Of a stretch of DNA of 64,000 bases, positions 1-8,977 are shown one piece after another. This DNA comes from Bradyrhizobium erythrophlei (GTDB lineage: Bacteria > Pseudomonadota > Alphaproteobacteria > Rhizobiales > Xanthobacteraceae). Under the pieces are notes generated by a model. The model worked only from the letters and a program-made list of their open reading frames with translations, had not been told where the DNA came from and did not search any database. Each line of letters begins with the position of its first letter. Within the stretch, counting starts at the first letter, position 1. A program made the position numbers and the translations under genes. The stretch is from positions 2,914,001 to 2,978,000 of the forward strand of contig NZ_LT670818.1 in assembly GCF_900129505.1 (NCBI RefSeq), given 5' to 3'.

Positions 1-57
1 TTGAGACGTCCTGGAAGGCTCTGAGGATGTCCATTTCGGAGGCAAGACCGGAAGTAG

Positions 58-2010
58 TTGGCGTACGGTCAAACCGACGCGTTTGACGGACATTCTAAAA
101 AATCCGAGCTCAGTCGCTTGAACTCTCTCTGTGGTTGCGATTTATTATCATTATGCTCAATGGCGGGAATACTGATGTCGCAGCTCGTTGACTGTATTTT
201 TGTCTCGACGGAGCCGTATACGGAGCAAGGTCGTCGTGATCGGTCGCCCGAGGAATGCTTTCGCTTTTGCTTAGAGGTGAATGTCTACGCTGAACGCCTC
301 GTGCAATTTGGCTTTAGTGAGCAGGAAATACCCAGGCCACTCATTCACGTGCATCGTGTTACCGAGTTGGTTCTTCGATCGGAGCCGTCTGACGATCTGG
401 AGGACTTTTTGGCCGAGATCGAATGGTCGAGAGCGGTGATGGAAGAAACGATTGATGCGCTGGAAACGGTCGGAGCCGATGCACACGCGCGGTTTCTTGC
501 AGCCGTGCATAATGATCTTGATGGCTTTGAATATAAGGTCAGAAGTTCAAATCTAGGTTCGATACGAGAAGTCATCGCCAAAGCAGTTGAGGAACATCTC
601 TCGGCCGACGCTCTGGCGAAACGCTATGGAGATTTTGGAGTAAGCGAGGGCGACGATTTGGATCGCAGATGGCGCTCTATTTGCTTGCAAGCTGTGAGGT
701 ACATGGACGGCTGGACGAATATCAAGAGAGTACCTAACGGTCCCTACAACGATGCTGAACTCAAAAGGTATTTCGACTCCAGGCTGGAATTTGCTCGGCG
801 CCTGGCGGCAGAGGGCGAAGGTAAACGGCCGAATGTCGTCTCGATCAACGACACAAAGGCGTTTGTGATGGCTTCGCTGAACGGTGACGTCGAAGCTGTG
901 CAGGATATGTTGGCCGCCGGCGCGGACATCGATGCTCGGATGACAGGCGGTACAGCTTCACTGACCCACGGCGCGACAGCGTTGATGACAGCCGCCGCGC
1001 AGGGGCACATTGAGGTCATCAGGGTTCTGCTCGCTGCAAAGGCCCGTGTTAACACTCGCAGAGCCAAATACGGCGAGACGGCGCTAATCCTGGCTGCTCA
1101 GGAGGGGCGCCTCGAGGTAGTTCGGATCCTGCTGAGCGCAAGGGCCAATATCAATGCCAAGACGGCCGGCGGCTATACGGCCTTAATGGCTGCATCGCGT
1201 AATCTCCAACTGGAGATGGTGCAAACCCTGATTGCAGCCGGAGCCGATGTGAACGCCAAAACTAAAGACGGCCAAACGGCCCTGTTGTATGCCTGTGGTC
1301 GGCCTGTCGATCAAGCGTCCACCAGCGGAGCCCCCGTCAACCAGTCAGGTCACATCGAAGTGGCGCGAGCGTTGCTTGCAGCCGGTGCCGACGTGAATGT
1401 ATCTAATTCCGAAGGTTGGACTCCGTTGACCCATGCCTCACGGGATGGCCTTTCAGAAGTGGTTAAGGACTTGCTTGCCGCCGGTGCGAATGTGAATGCA
1501 CGAACCGACTACGGATTCACCGCGTTGATGGTGGCGCTATCCTGGAAACGAGCCGAAATAGGGCGGCTGCTGCTCGCGGCGGGGGCCGACGTGCACGCGG
1601 CAACCAAGAGTGGCCAGACAGCTTTGATGGGGGCCGCCGGAAGCGGCTTTTTGGACTTGGTGCAAGCCTTGCTCGACGCTGGCGCGAGCGTGAACGCGAG
1701 AGAGGGACACGGCTCCTCGGCGCTGATCATGGCTGCGGGCAGTGGCCATCTCATGGTCGTGGAGGCTTTGCTCGCCGCGAACGCCGACGTCAATGCCAGA
1801 ATCAAATTCGGCAGAACGGCGCTATGGTTTGCATCAATGAACGGTCACCTGGAAGTTGTCCAAGTGCTTGCGGCGGCGAATGCCGACGTGGACGTGAAGG
1901 ACGCTGAGGGGACCACAGCATTGATGATCGCCTCAAAAAATGGGCATCATGACGTCGCGCGGTTTCTAGAGTCGTTGCGTCCGCCGTCAGGAACTGCTGG
2001 TGCGAGCTAG
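58..2010 (+). CDS. Ankyrin-repeat protein
   Basis: A 650-residue protein. Roughly residues 1-260 form a domain I do not recognise, rich in acidic and helical stretches. From about residue 270 to the end there are about eleven ankyrin repeats of the usual form (TALMxAAxxGHxEVVxxLLAAGADVNA). The fourth to fifth repeat carries a roughly 12-residue insertion (around QASTSGAPVNQ). Ankyrin arrays bind other proteins, so a scaffolding or inhibitory role is likely, but no partner is visible nearby. There is no signal peptide or membrane segment. The frame opens with TTG at 58; internal ATG codons near 160 and 175 are also possible starts and would shorten the N-terminus. The next gene is convergent. 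Confidence 0.8.
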   Translation: MAYGQTDAFDGHSKKSELSRLNSLCGCDLLSLCSMAGILMSQLVDCIFVSTEPYTEQGRRDRSPEECFRFCLEVNVYAERLVQFGFSEQEIPRPLIHVHRVTELVLRSEPSDDLEDFLAEIEWSRAVMEETIDALETVGADAHARFLAAVHNDLDGFEYKVRSSNLGSIREVIAKAVEEHLSADALAKRYGDFGVSEGDDLDRRWRSICLQAVRYMDGWTNIKRVPNGPYNDAELKRYFDSRLEFARRLAAEGEGKRPNVVSINDTKAFVMASLNGDVEAVQDMLAAGADIDARMTGGTASLTHGATALMTAAAQGHIEVIRVLLAAKARVNTRRAKYGETALILAAQEGRLEVVRILLSARANINAKTAGGYTALMAASRNLQLEMVQTLIAAGADVNAKTKDGQTALLYACGRPVDQASTSGAPVNQSGHIEVARALLAAGADVNVSNSEGWTPLTHASRDGLSEVVKDLLAAGANVNARTDYGFTALMVALSWKRAEIGRLLLAAGADVHAATKSGQTALMGAAGSGFLDLVQALLDAGASVNAREGHGSSALIMAAGSGHLMVVEALLAANADVNARIKFGRTALWFASMNGHLEVVQVLAAANADVDVKDAEGTTALMIASKNGHHDVARFLESLRPPSGTAGAS

Positions 2011-2122
2011 TTTGCTGCGGATTAATGTCCGTTTCTGGCACGTAACGTCGTTTCGTCGCGATGCAACACTACGTCGGCTATCGGGGGCATAGCGGGCTCT
2101 GGCGACCATTCGCCCGGCGCAT

Positions 2123-3316
2123 TTATGGGTTCGCGGCCAAATCTTCGAATGGCAACCCGACATATTGCTCCGCGAGCGCCGCCTGGGCGGCGGCGGACGC
2201 CTGCAGGTGATCGAACTCGTTGAGATTGACGCGCCTTGTGAAGTCGTCGTCGTCAGGAAAAACGTGCAGCAGTTTGGTCAATTGCCAGGACAGCCGCTCT
2301 GCGCCCCACACCCGGCGAAGCGCCGTTTCCGAATAGCGCTCCAGATAGCGACCGTCGTTCCGCCTGATCTGCGCGACCAACCCCCGATGCAGATAGAAGA
2401 CGTCGGAAACCGCGAGGTTCAGGCCTTTTGCGCCGGTCGGCGGGACGATATGCGCGGAGTCGCCGGCAAGGAACAGGCGGCCGTAGCTCATCGGCTCGGC
2501 GACGAAGCTGCGCAGCGGCGCGATCGATTTTTCGATCGAGGGCCCGGTGACGATCTTGCGCGCGATGTCGGGCGGAAACCGGCGCTTCAGCTCCTCCCAG
2601 AACCGGTCGTCCGGCCAATCCTCCAGTTTTGTCGCGAGGTCGCACTGGATGTAATAGCGGCTGAGCATGGCGTTGCGCTGGGAGGCCAGCGCGAAGCCGC
2701 GTCTGTGCTGGGCATACATGATGTCGCCGAGCGGCGGCGTCTCGGACATCACGCCGAGCCAGCCGAACGGATAGGCCCGCTCGAAGGTTCGCAGCAGTTC
2801 GCCGGGAAGGCTGCCCCGGGACACGCCGTGAAAGCCGTCGCAGCCCGCGACGAATTCACATTCCAGTCTCTGCGCCGCGCCGTCCTTCTCGAAGCCGATC
2901 CAGGGCCTGTCACCCGTCAATTCGTGAAGCACGACCTGCCCGGCGTCGTCGATCAGGCGGCCGCCGTCGCGTGCTCTCACCCGATAAAGCTCCTCGGTAA
3001 TGGCCGTCTGGCCGAACGACCACATCTGCTTGCCGGTATGCCGTTTGGTGTCGATCAGAAACGGCTCGCGGTCTTCCCATGCGATCCAGGTGCCATCGTG
3101 GGCATGGCCTTCCCGCGCCATTCGTTCGCCGAGCCCTACGTCCCGCAACAGCTTCACGGTGCCGTGTTCGAGCACGCCGGCGCGGATGCGCTTGAGGACG
3201 TGATCCCGCGGCTGGCGCTCCAGCACGACGCTGTCGATGCCGTCCAGATGCAGCATATGGGACAGCAGCATGCCGGCCGGTCCGCCGCCGATGATTGCGA
3301 CTTGCGTGCGTTCCAT
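2123..3316 (-). CDS. pobA: 4-hydroxybenzoate 3-monooxygenase
   Basis: FAD-dependent hydroxylase that turns 4-hydroxybenzoate into protocatechuate using NAD(P)H and oxygen. The protein has 397 residues, the family length. It shows the N-terminal dinucleotide-binding motif GGGPAGM near residue 10, RAGVLEHG near 45, the DG motif in GCDGFHG near 160, and the very typical C-terminal LAGDSAHIVPPTGAKG near 285. The start is set at the ATG giving MERTQVAIIGGG; the open frame extends 14 codons further upstream without family similarity. It follows the glutamine-synthetase-like gene by 38 bp on the same strand, so the two are probably co-transcribed. No protocatechuate ring-cleavage genes are in the window. 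Confidence 0.95.
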   Translation of the reverse strand: MERTQVAIIGGGPAGMLLSHMLHLDGIDSVVLERQPRDHVLKRIRAGVLEHGTVKLLRDVGLGERMAREGHAHDGTWIAWEDREPFLIDTKRHTGKQMWSFGQTAITEELYRVRARDGGRLIDDAGQVVLHELTGDRPWIGFEKDGAAQRLECEFVAGCDGFHGVSRGSLPGELLRTFERAYPFGWLGVMSETPPLGDIMYAQHRRGFALASQRNAMLSRYYIQCDLATKLEDWPDDRFWEELKRRFPPDIARKIVTGPSIEKSIAPLRSFVAEPMSYGRLFLAGDSAHIVPPTGAKGLNLAVSDVFYLHRGLVAQIRRNDGRYLERYSETALRRVWGAERLSWQLTKLLHVFPDDDDFTRRVNLNEFDHLQASAAAQAALAEQYVGLPFEDLAANP

Positions 3317-3354
3317 GTTGGATTTCCCCAAAGCCGCCGCCGAATCTAACGGAC

Positions 3355-4791
3355 TCAAAACATCTCGAAATATTCGCGCTGTTCCCAGTCCGACACCTCG
3401 GCCTGGAAGCGCTCGATTTCGGCGTTCTTGATACGGACGTAGTAGTCGACGAAGCCCGAGCCGAGCGCGTCGCGGAAGAACGGATCGTCCTTGAGCGCGA
3501 ACACCGCTTCGCGCAGCGTCTTCGGCAACAAGGCGGCCTGCGTCTCATAGGGCGTGTCCGCCGACGGGCCGGGATCGAGCGCGCGGTCGACGCCGTCGAG
3601 GCCGGAGAGAATCTGGGAGGCCATGTAGAGATAGGGGTTGGCGGCGGGCTCGCCGATGCGGTTTTCAAGCCGCGTGGCGGCATCGCCGGGAGCCCCGAGC
3701 ACGCGCACCATCACGCCGCGGTTGTCGCGGCCCCAGATCGCGCGGTCCGGCGCCAGCGAATAGGAACGGTAACGCTTGTAGCCGTTGATGGTCGGCGTGG
3801 TGAACACGGTCGAGGCGCGGGCGTGCTCCAGCAGCCCCCCGAGATAGTGGCGGCCGAACGGGCTCAGGACCTCGCCGGTTTCCCTGGCCATGAACGCGTT
3901 CTCGCCACTTCCGCGCGCAACGATCGACTGATGCAGATGCCAGCCGGAGGCGAACGCGTTCGGCAGTTTTGGGCGGCACATGAAGGTCGCGTGATAACCG
4001 TGGCGGTGGGCGATCTGCTTCACGGCGCTGCGAAACAGGATCATGTTGTCGGCAGGCTCGAGCCCTTTCCTCGGCGCGAACGTGAATTCACACTGGCTCG
4101 GGCCGAACTCGACCTCGATCGAGCGCAGCGGCAGTCCGAGCGCGAGGATGTCGCGCCGGATGATTTCCAGCACCGGCTCCATCTGGTCGTAGCGCTGCTC
4201 GGTGAGGTATTGATAGCCGTGCGAGAGCAGGCTGACATCGGGCGGGGTGCCCGGCTGCCCGGCATGCTCCGGCGACATTTTTGCGTCTTCGAGTTTGAAG
4301 ATGTGGAATTCGACTTCAAGGCCGGCGACGAAATCGTAGCCGTGTCTTGCAAGTTTATCGAGTACCGACCGATAGAGATGGCGCGTCGCGAACGGCACCG
4401 GCCGCCCGTCGGCGAAGTAGACATCGCACAACAGCCAGCCGGTCGCGGGCGACCACGGCAGCACGCGGAAGCTCAGGGGATCCGGCACCATCAGGACGTC
4501 GGCGGCGCCTTCCATTTCGCGCATCCCGAACCCGCCGCCGGAGGTGAACACCGGAAACACCGTCTTGTGCGAAGTGTCCTTGGCGAACATCGTGGTGGTG
4601 ATGGTGCAGCCGCTCTCCAGCGACGCAATCGCTTCGCTCGCCACCAGCGTCTTGCCGCGAAGGATGCCGTGCTGGTCGGGGAACGACAGCCGGATGACCT
4701 CGAGGTTCTGCTCCTCGACGATGCGCTTGAGGCGAGCGGTCGCTTCCTGCTGTTCGTCGGACCAGAGGCCGTGACGTCTGACAAAACTCAA
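3355..4791 (-). CDS. Glutamine synthetase-like ligase (GlnA/GlnT superfamily)
   Basis: A 478-residue member of the glutamine synthetase fold. Visible catalytic-domain motifs are GLEVEFHIF (metal-binding Glu), GPSQCEFTF, the ATP/ammonia-region motif GWHLHQS, and RLENRIGEPAANPYLYMASQI near the C-terminus. It is not ordinary GlnA: the N-terminal beta-grasp part is diverged and the C-terminal adenylylation region of GlnA-I is not recognisable. Known relatives outside nitrogen assimilation gamma-glutamylate amines such as polyamines, or aniline in aniline catabolism. The gene lies between a Rieske oxygenase and pobA on one strand, which suggests aromatic or aryl-amine catabolism; that part is inference. 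Confidence 0.85.
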   Translation of the reverse strand: MSFVRRHGLWSDEQQEATARLKRIVEEQNLEVIRLSFPDQHGILRGKTLVASEAIASLESGCTITTTMFAKDTSHKTVFPVFTSGGGFGMREMEGAADVLMVPDPLSFRVLPWSPATGWLLCDVYFADGRPVPFATRHLYRSVLDKLARHGYDFVAGLEVEFHIFKLEDAKMSPEHAGQPGTPPDVSLLSHGYQYLTEQRYDQMEPVLEIIRRDILALGLPLRSIEVEFGPSQCEFTFAPRKGLEPADNMILFRSAVKQIAHRHGYHATFMCRPKLPNAFASGWHLHQSIVARGSGENAFMARETGEVLSPFGRHYLGGLLEHARASTVFTTPTINGYKRYRSYSLAPDRAIWGRDNRGVMVRVLGAPGDAATRLENRIGEPAANPYLYMASQILSGLDGVDRALDPGPSADTPYETQAALLPKTLREAVFALKDDPFFRDALGSGFVDYYVRIKNAEIERFQAEVSDWEQREYFEMF

Positions 4792-4828
4792 CGCATGGCC
4801 CCCGCAAAAGATCGACTCGAAGTATGGC

Positions 4829-4913
4829 CGTCATTGCGAGGAGCGAAGCGACGAAGCAATCCATTCTTTCTTTGCGCGGCGAGATGGATTGCTTCGCTGC
4901 GCTCGCAATGACG
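4829..4913. repeat. REP-like palindrome, family 1
   Basis: About 85 bp with imperfect inverted ends (CGTCATTGCGAG at one end, CTCGCAATGACG at the other) and inner arms around GAAGCAATCC/GGATTGCTTC. The same element occurs at 38125-38210, 42629-42714 and 54738-54821. Here it fills the gap between the Rieske and glutamine-synthetase-like genes, so it may form a hairpin inside their transcript. Confidence 0.85.
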
Positions 4914-4924
4914 AGGAAACATCA

Positions 4925-6283
4925 TCACTTGACCGCCTTGAGGTGACGCACCTTGTCGGCGATCTCGGCCGGCACGGGTGCTGCCCATGGCGCGCCGCGG
5001 CGACGCTTGACGTCGACTTCCATCCAGAAGGCTTCCCAGCCCCGCGTCGGGCCGATGCCGTCCATGGTCGCCGGTCCCTGGATGCTCTTCGCATGCGCGG
5101 CGTCCAGGAACATGAAGGGTTTTGCCCCCGAGGCCGCCTTCTCGATCTCCTGCCGCAGCAGGCGGCGATATTGCACGATGGCCTTGTCGGCAGAGCCGAG
5201 ATGCTCGCGGGTGCGGTCCTGGATCGGGCCCATCGATTCCACCGCCCACTGGTCGTGCACGTTGATGTCGTTGCCCATGCCGGTGTAGGTCGCGCTCAGT
5301 TGCTCCTGCGCATCGAAGCCGTAGTCGTTGGATTTGTTCTTGCGCGAGCGATAATCCGGCAGCTCGTAGAGTTCGAGGCGCTGGTCGCGCATCTTCTTCT
5401 TGTCCACCGGCGTCGAATAGCTGGTGAAGATCGCGTACCAGTAGCAGTTCTCGTCGTCGATCGGCACGTGCCACTGCGAAATCGTCATCTCCGTGCTCAT
5501 CGGAATCACGAAAGCGTGCGGGAACAGTTGGTTGGTGACGCGGACATGCGTCCGCTCCTCGTCGATCTCGCGCAGCGCGATCAGCCGCAGGCCGTATTCG
5601 GTCTGCTCGACATTGATGATGGGGCGGTCATATTCGCGCAGGATTTTCGTCATCGGCAGGTCGGTGCCGGCGGACGCGCCGCGGAACTGCTTGCCGTAGG
5701 CGCCCGACGTATCCTCGTCCTCGAAGAAGCGATGCAGGAACGAGGCATGCGACGGATCGATGCCGACTTCCAGCGCCTGCAGCCAGTTGCAGCTGATGTG
5801 GCCCTTGAATGCAAAGGTGTGGCTGTCGGGGGCGACGAAGCAGTCGATCTCCGGAAACGCCGGCGGCTCGCCTTCGCCGAGAAAGGCCCAGAGGATGCCG
5901 CTCTTCTCGATCACGGGATAGGCGCGCTGCCTGATGCCCTTGCAGAGCGGCGAGTCCTTCGGTTCGGCCGGCGTTTCCAGGCACTGGCCGGACGCGTCGA
6001 ACAGCCAGCCGTGGAAGGCGCAGCGCAGGCCACCATTTTCCAGCCGCCCGAACGCAAGGTCGGCGCCGCGATGCGCGCAATGCCGTTCGATCAGGCCGTA
6101 CGATCCCGCTTCGTCGCGAAACAGCACCAGATCCTCGCCGAGCAGTTTGACCGGCCGCACCGGACGCGGGCCGGCCAACTCGTCGACCAGCGCCGCCGGC
6201 TGCCAGTACATCCGCATCAGTTTTCCGCAGAGGTCTTTGGACCCGGTACGGGTGATCAGGTCGTTCTGTTCCTGGCTCATCAT
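4925..6283 (-). CDS. Rieske non-heme iron aromatic oxygenase, phthalate-dioxygenase type
   Basis: A 452-residue oxygenase component. The Rieske [2Fe-2S] motif is present as CAHRGADL followed by CAFHGW (C-x-H...C-x2-H) at about residues 68-91. The mononuclear iron site is recognisable in NWLQALEVGIDPSHASFLHRF, with the bridging Asp and the two His ligands. Its single-component layout resembles phthalate 4,5-dioxygenase or 3-phenoxybenzoate dioxygenase oxygenases. These need a separate ferredoxin-reductase, and none is encoded here. The substrate cannot be read from sequence. Neighbouring pobA suggests the product may be a hydroxylated benzoate. MMSQ leaves a second ATG one codon in as an alternative start. 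Confidence 0.9.
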   Translation of the reverse strand: MMSQEQNDLITRTGSKDLCGKLMRMYWQPAALVDELAGPRPVRPVKLLGEDLVLFRDEAGSYGLIERHCAHRGADLAFGRLENGGLRCAFHGWLFDASGQCLETPAEPKDSPLCKGIRQRAYPVIEKSGILWAFLGEGEPPAFPEIDCFVAPDSHTFAFKGHISCNWLQALEVGIDPSHASFLHRFFEDEDTSGAYGKQFRGASAGTDLPMTKILREYDRPIINVEQTEYGLRLIALREIDEERTHVRVTNQLFPHAFVIPMSTEMTISQWHVPIDDENCYWYAIFTSYSTPVDKKKMRDQRLELYELPDYRSRKNKSNDYGFDAQEQLSATYTGMGNDINVHDQWAVESMGPIQDRTREHLGSADKAIVQYRRLLRQEIEKAASGAKPFMFLDAAHAKSIQGPATMDGIGPTRGWEAFWMEVDVKRRRGAPWAAPVPAEIADKVRHLKAVK

Positions 6284-6369
6284 GGCGGGGCGTCCTTCTC
6301 GGAACTGTCGCAGCCACTCTATACAAAGCAGCTTGTTGCGGAAGTCGGAATTGCGCGCAACCGAACCCG

Positions 6370-7278
6370 TTACGAGGCTACGATGCGCAGCCCGAACGCC
6401 TGCGCATCCTGCTTCAGCACCGGCGCCACCGCCTCGTTCAAACGCACCGCCGCCGCGTCCACGCTCAGCCCCGCGGTGTCGACCACGGCGTTGGCGCGGG
6501 CATAAAGCGGTTCGCGGCTCTTGAGGATGGTGCGCAGTTCCGCCATCGCCGAGCGGTCGTCGGCCATCGGGCGCAGATCGCCCTGGCGACGCACCCGCGC
6601 CATATGTTCTTCCGGCTTGGCCTTGACCCAGATGGTATAGAACGACGTCAGGATCAGGTCGAAGGTCAGCGGTTCGGAGACGATGCCGCCGCCGGTCGCC
6701 AGCACCATCAGTTCTTTCCGCGCCAGCAAGGCCGTCAGCGCGGCCTGCTCCATGCGCCGAAAACCCTCCTGGCCGTACAGCGCGATGATCTCGGCGACCG
6801 AAAGCCCGTTCTGCGCCTCGATCTCCTTGTTCAGTTCGACAAAATCCCAGCCGATCGTCTTCGCCAACATCTTGCCGAGCGTGGATTTGCCGGCGCCGCG
6901 CAGGCCGATCAGGGCGATGCCGGAAAACGACATCCGCCGCTGCGCCGAGGCGCCTTGGCCTGAAAGGATATCCTTGACGTGCGCGATCTGGTTCGGCGTG
7001 GCTTGGCGCAGGAGGTCGCGGATGACAGGCCAGTCCGGCGACGGTTCGCCGACGGGAATGAGGTCTTCGAGATGTGCGCCCATCGCACCCGACACCCGGC
7101 GCAACAGCACGATCGAGACGTTCCCCTTGCCGCTTTCGAGCTGGGCGATATAGCGTTCGGAAATGCCGGAAACTTTTGCGAGCACCTTGCGGGACATGCC
7201 GCGCAGTGCGCGCATGGTGCGGACGCGATGGCCGAGTTGCTCGAGAAAAGCGGATTCGGGATCGGGCTGTTCGGTCAT
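6370..7278 (-). CDS. boxR: BoxR-type regulator (XRE HTH plus shikimate-kinase-like domain)
   Basis: A 302-residue fusion. Residues about 15-75 form an XRE-type helix-turn-helix (LGHRVRTMRALRGMSRKVLAKVSGISERYIAQLESGKGNVS). Residues about 125-290 are a shikimate-kinase-like P-loop domain with Walker A GLRGAGKST and the ATGGGIV motif. This architecture is that of BoxR, known to repress box genes and to respond to benzoyl-CoA. The gene is divergent from the benzoate-CoA ligase gene, which fits. The start is the ATG giving MTEQPDPES; the 12 codons before it look non-coding. Confidence 0.92.
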   Translation of the reverse strand: MTEQPDPESAFLEQLGHRVRTMRALRGMSRKVLAKVSGISERYIAQLESGKGNVSIVLLRRVSGAMGAHLEDLIPVGEPSPDWPVIRDLLRQATPNQIAHVKDILSGQGASAQRRMSFSGIALIGLRGAGKSTLGKMLAKTIGWDFVELNKEIEAQNGLSVAEIIALYGQEGFRRMEQAALTALLARKELMVLATGGGIVSEPLTFDLILTSFYTIWVKAKPEEHMARVRRQGDLRPMADDRSAMAELRTILKSREPLYARANAVVDTAGLSVDAAAVRLNEAVAPVLKQDAQAFGLRIVAS

Positions 7279-7433
7279 ATCCGCTGTTCTATTTCCACCG
7301 CGACGCGCGCGCATCCGGAAACATAATGCCGAGGAGGATTGACAGCAAGCGCGTGTAGTGCCTTTCTATGAATTATAATTCTTAAAAACCGGAGAGGAGG
7401 AGGCGTGACACGCTTGGCTGATGAGGGCGGGGC
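7279..7433. promoter_or_regulatory. Divergent boxR/benzoate-CoA ligase control region
   Basis: This 155-bp gap between divergent genes contains TTGACA at 7339-7344 and the perfect 12-bp palindrome GAATTATAATTC at 7370-7381, AT-rich in an otherwise GC-rich context. The palindrome is a reasonable operator candidate for the adjacent BoxR-like protein, but I know of no matching published site. A strong purine-rich ribosome-binding sequence (GGAGAGGAGGAGG) is at 7391-7403. Confidence 0.5.
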
Positions 7434-7437
7434 ATGA
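7405..7437 (+). CDS. Possible 10-codon leader peptide
   Basis: GTG at 7405 follows directly after the best Shine-Dalgarno sequence in this gap and opens a 10-codon frame (MTRLADEGGA). Its TGA overlaps the ATG of the benzoate-CoA ligase as ATGA. The layout would give translational coupling to the ligase. It is very short and has no recognisable family; the same purine-rich sequence may simply act at a distance. Confidence 0.3.
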   Translation: MTRLADEGGA

Positions 7438-8972
7438 GCACCTACAACGCGGTGACCTGGCTGCTCGACCGCAATATCGATGAGGGCCGCGGGGCAAAAC
7501 TCGCCTTCACCGACACCGTTTCCGAACTGACCTATGGCGAACTGCAGACGCAGAGCCGCCGCGTCGCCAACATGCTGCGCCGCCTCGGCGTCCGCCGCGA
7601 GGAACGCGTCGCGATGATCATGCTCGACACGGTCGATTTTCCGGCCGTGTTTCTCGGCGCGATCCGCGCCGGCGTGGTGCCGGTGCCGCTCAATACGCTT
7701 TTGACCTCGGATCAATACGCCTATGTGCTGGCGGATTGCCGCGCGCGGGTGCTGTTCGTTTCCGAAGCGCTGCTGCCCGTGGTCAAGGACATGATCGGGC
7801 GGATGGCCGATCTCGATCACGTCATCGTTTCCGGCAACGACGCGCATGGCTACAAAAAATTGTCCGACGAACTCGCAGGCGAGAGCGATGCTTTCGCCAC
7901 CGTCGCGACCCATGCCGACGAGCCGGCGTTCTGGCTGTATTCCTCGGGCTCGACCGGGATGCCCAAGGGCGTGCGGCACCTGCATTCCAACCTCGCCGCG
8001 ACCGCGGACAGCTATGCGAGGCAGGTGCTCGGGATTCGCGAGGACGATGTCGGGCTGTCGGCGGCAAAATTGTTTTTCGCCTATGGCCTCGGCAACGCGC
8101 TGACCTTCCCGATGTCGGTCGGCGCCACCACGGTGCTCAATTCCGAGCGTCCAACACCGGCTTCGATGTTCGGGCTGATGAACAAATACAATCCCAGCAT
8201 CTTTTTCGGCGTACCGACGCTGTTCTCCTCGATGCTGCACGACGACGCCTTGAAGCATGAGCGCGGCGGCTCGCGCTTGCGCATCTGCACCTCCGCCGGC
8301 GAGGCGCTGCCGGAATCGGTCGGCAATGCCTGGAAGGCGCGCTTCGGCGTCGATATTCTCGATGGCGTCGGCTCGACCGAACTGTTGCATATCTTCCTGT
8401 CGAACTCGCCCGGCGACATCAAATACGGCACTGCGGGCCGCCCCGTTCCGGGCTATCAGGTGCGGCTGGTGAACGAGGCCGGCCAAGAGGTGGCCGACGG
8501 CGAAGTCGGAGAAATGCTGGTGCACGCGCCCTCGGCCGGCGAGGGCTACTGGAACCAGCGCAGCAAGACCCGCTCGACCTTCGAAGGCAACTGGACCCGC
8601 ACCGGCGACAAATACATTCGTGACGCCGACGGCCGCTACACCTTCTGCGGCCGCAGTGACGATATGTTCAAGGTCTCCGGCATCTGGGTGTCGCCGTTCG
8701 AAGTCGAGAGTGCGCTGATCACCCATCCCGCGGTGCTGGAAGCCGCCGTAGTGCCTGAAGCCGATCCGGAAGGACTCTTGAAACCGAAGGCCTATGTGGT
8801 GCTGCGATCGGGCGCCGACACCGACGGCCTGCACGAGGCGCTGAAGGAGTACGTCAAGCAGAAGATCGGGGTGTGGAAATATCCGCGCTGGATCGATGTC
8901 GTCGAATCCCTGCCGAAAACCGCGACGGGGAAGATACAAAGGTTCAAGCTGCGGGAAGGCGCAGGCGGATGA
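7434..8972 (+). CDS. Benzoate-CoA ligase
   Basis: A 512-residue adenylate-forming enzyme that activates benzoate (or a substituted benzoate) to benzoyl-CoA with ATP. Seen are the AMP-binding P-loop YSSGSTGMPKG near residue 170, DGVGSTELLHIF near 305, the TGDKYIRDADG hinge region near 395, and the C-terminal catalytic Lys in PKTATGKIQRFKL near 500. Family members in this context are named BadA or BclA. It heads the plus-strand group with an alpha/beta hydrolase, boxC and boxB, and so supplies the pathway's first CoA thioester. The ATG overlaps the stop of a possible leader ORF. Confidence 0.93.
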   Translation: MSTYNAVTWLLDRNIDEGRGAKLAFTDTVSELTYGELQTQSRRVANMLRRLGVRREERVAMIMLDTVDFPAVFLGAIRAGVVPVPLNTLLTSDQYAYVLADCRARVLFVSEALLPVVKDMIGRMADLDHVIVSGNDAHGYKKLSDELAGESDAFATVATHADEPAFWLYSSGSTGMPKGVRHLHSNLAATADSYARQVLGIREDDVGLSAAKLFFAYGLGNALTFPMSVGATTVLNSERPTPASMFGLMNKYNPSIFFGVPTLFSSMLHDDALKHERGGSRLRICTSAGEALPESVGNAWKARFGVDILDGVGSTELLHIFLSNSPGDIKYGTAGRPVPGYQVRLVNEAGQEVADGEVGEMLVHAPSAGEGYWNQRSKTRSTFEGNWTRTGDKYIRDADGRYTFCGRSDDMFKVSGIWVSPFEVESALITHPAVLEAAVVPEADPEGLLKPKAYVVLRSGADTDGLHEALKEYVKQKIGVWKYPRWIDVVESLPKTATGKIQRFKLREGAGG

Positions 8973-8977
8973 TGCTT

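Noticed and set aside
3295..4911. 538-residue plus-strand frame over the glutamine-synthetase-like gene
   Set aside because: It is the antisense shadow of a clear minus-strand gene, rich in Arg/His/Ala as expected for shadows of GC-rich genes, and has no motif of its own.
4889..6505. 538-residue plus-strand frame opposite the Rieske oxygenase
   Set aside because: Antisense shadow; the minus strand shows the Rieske and iron motifs.
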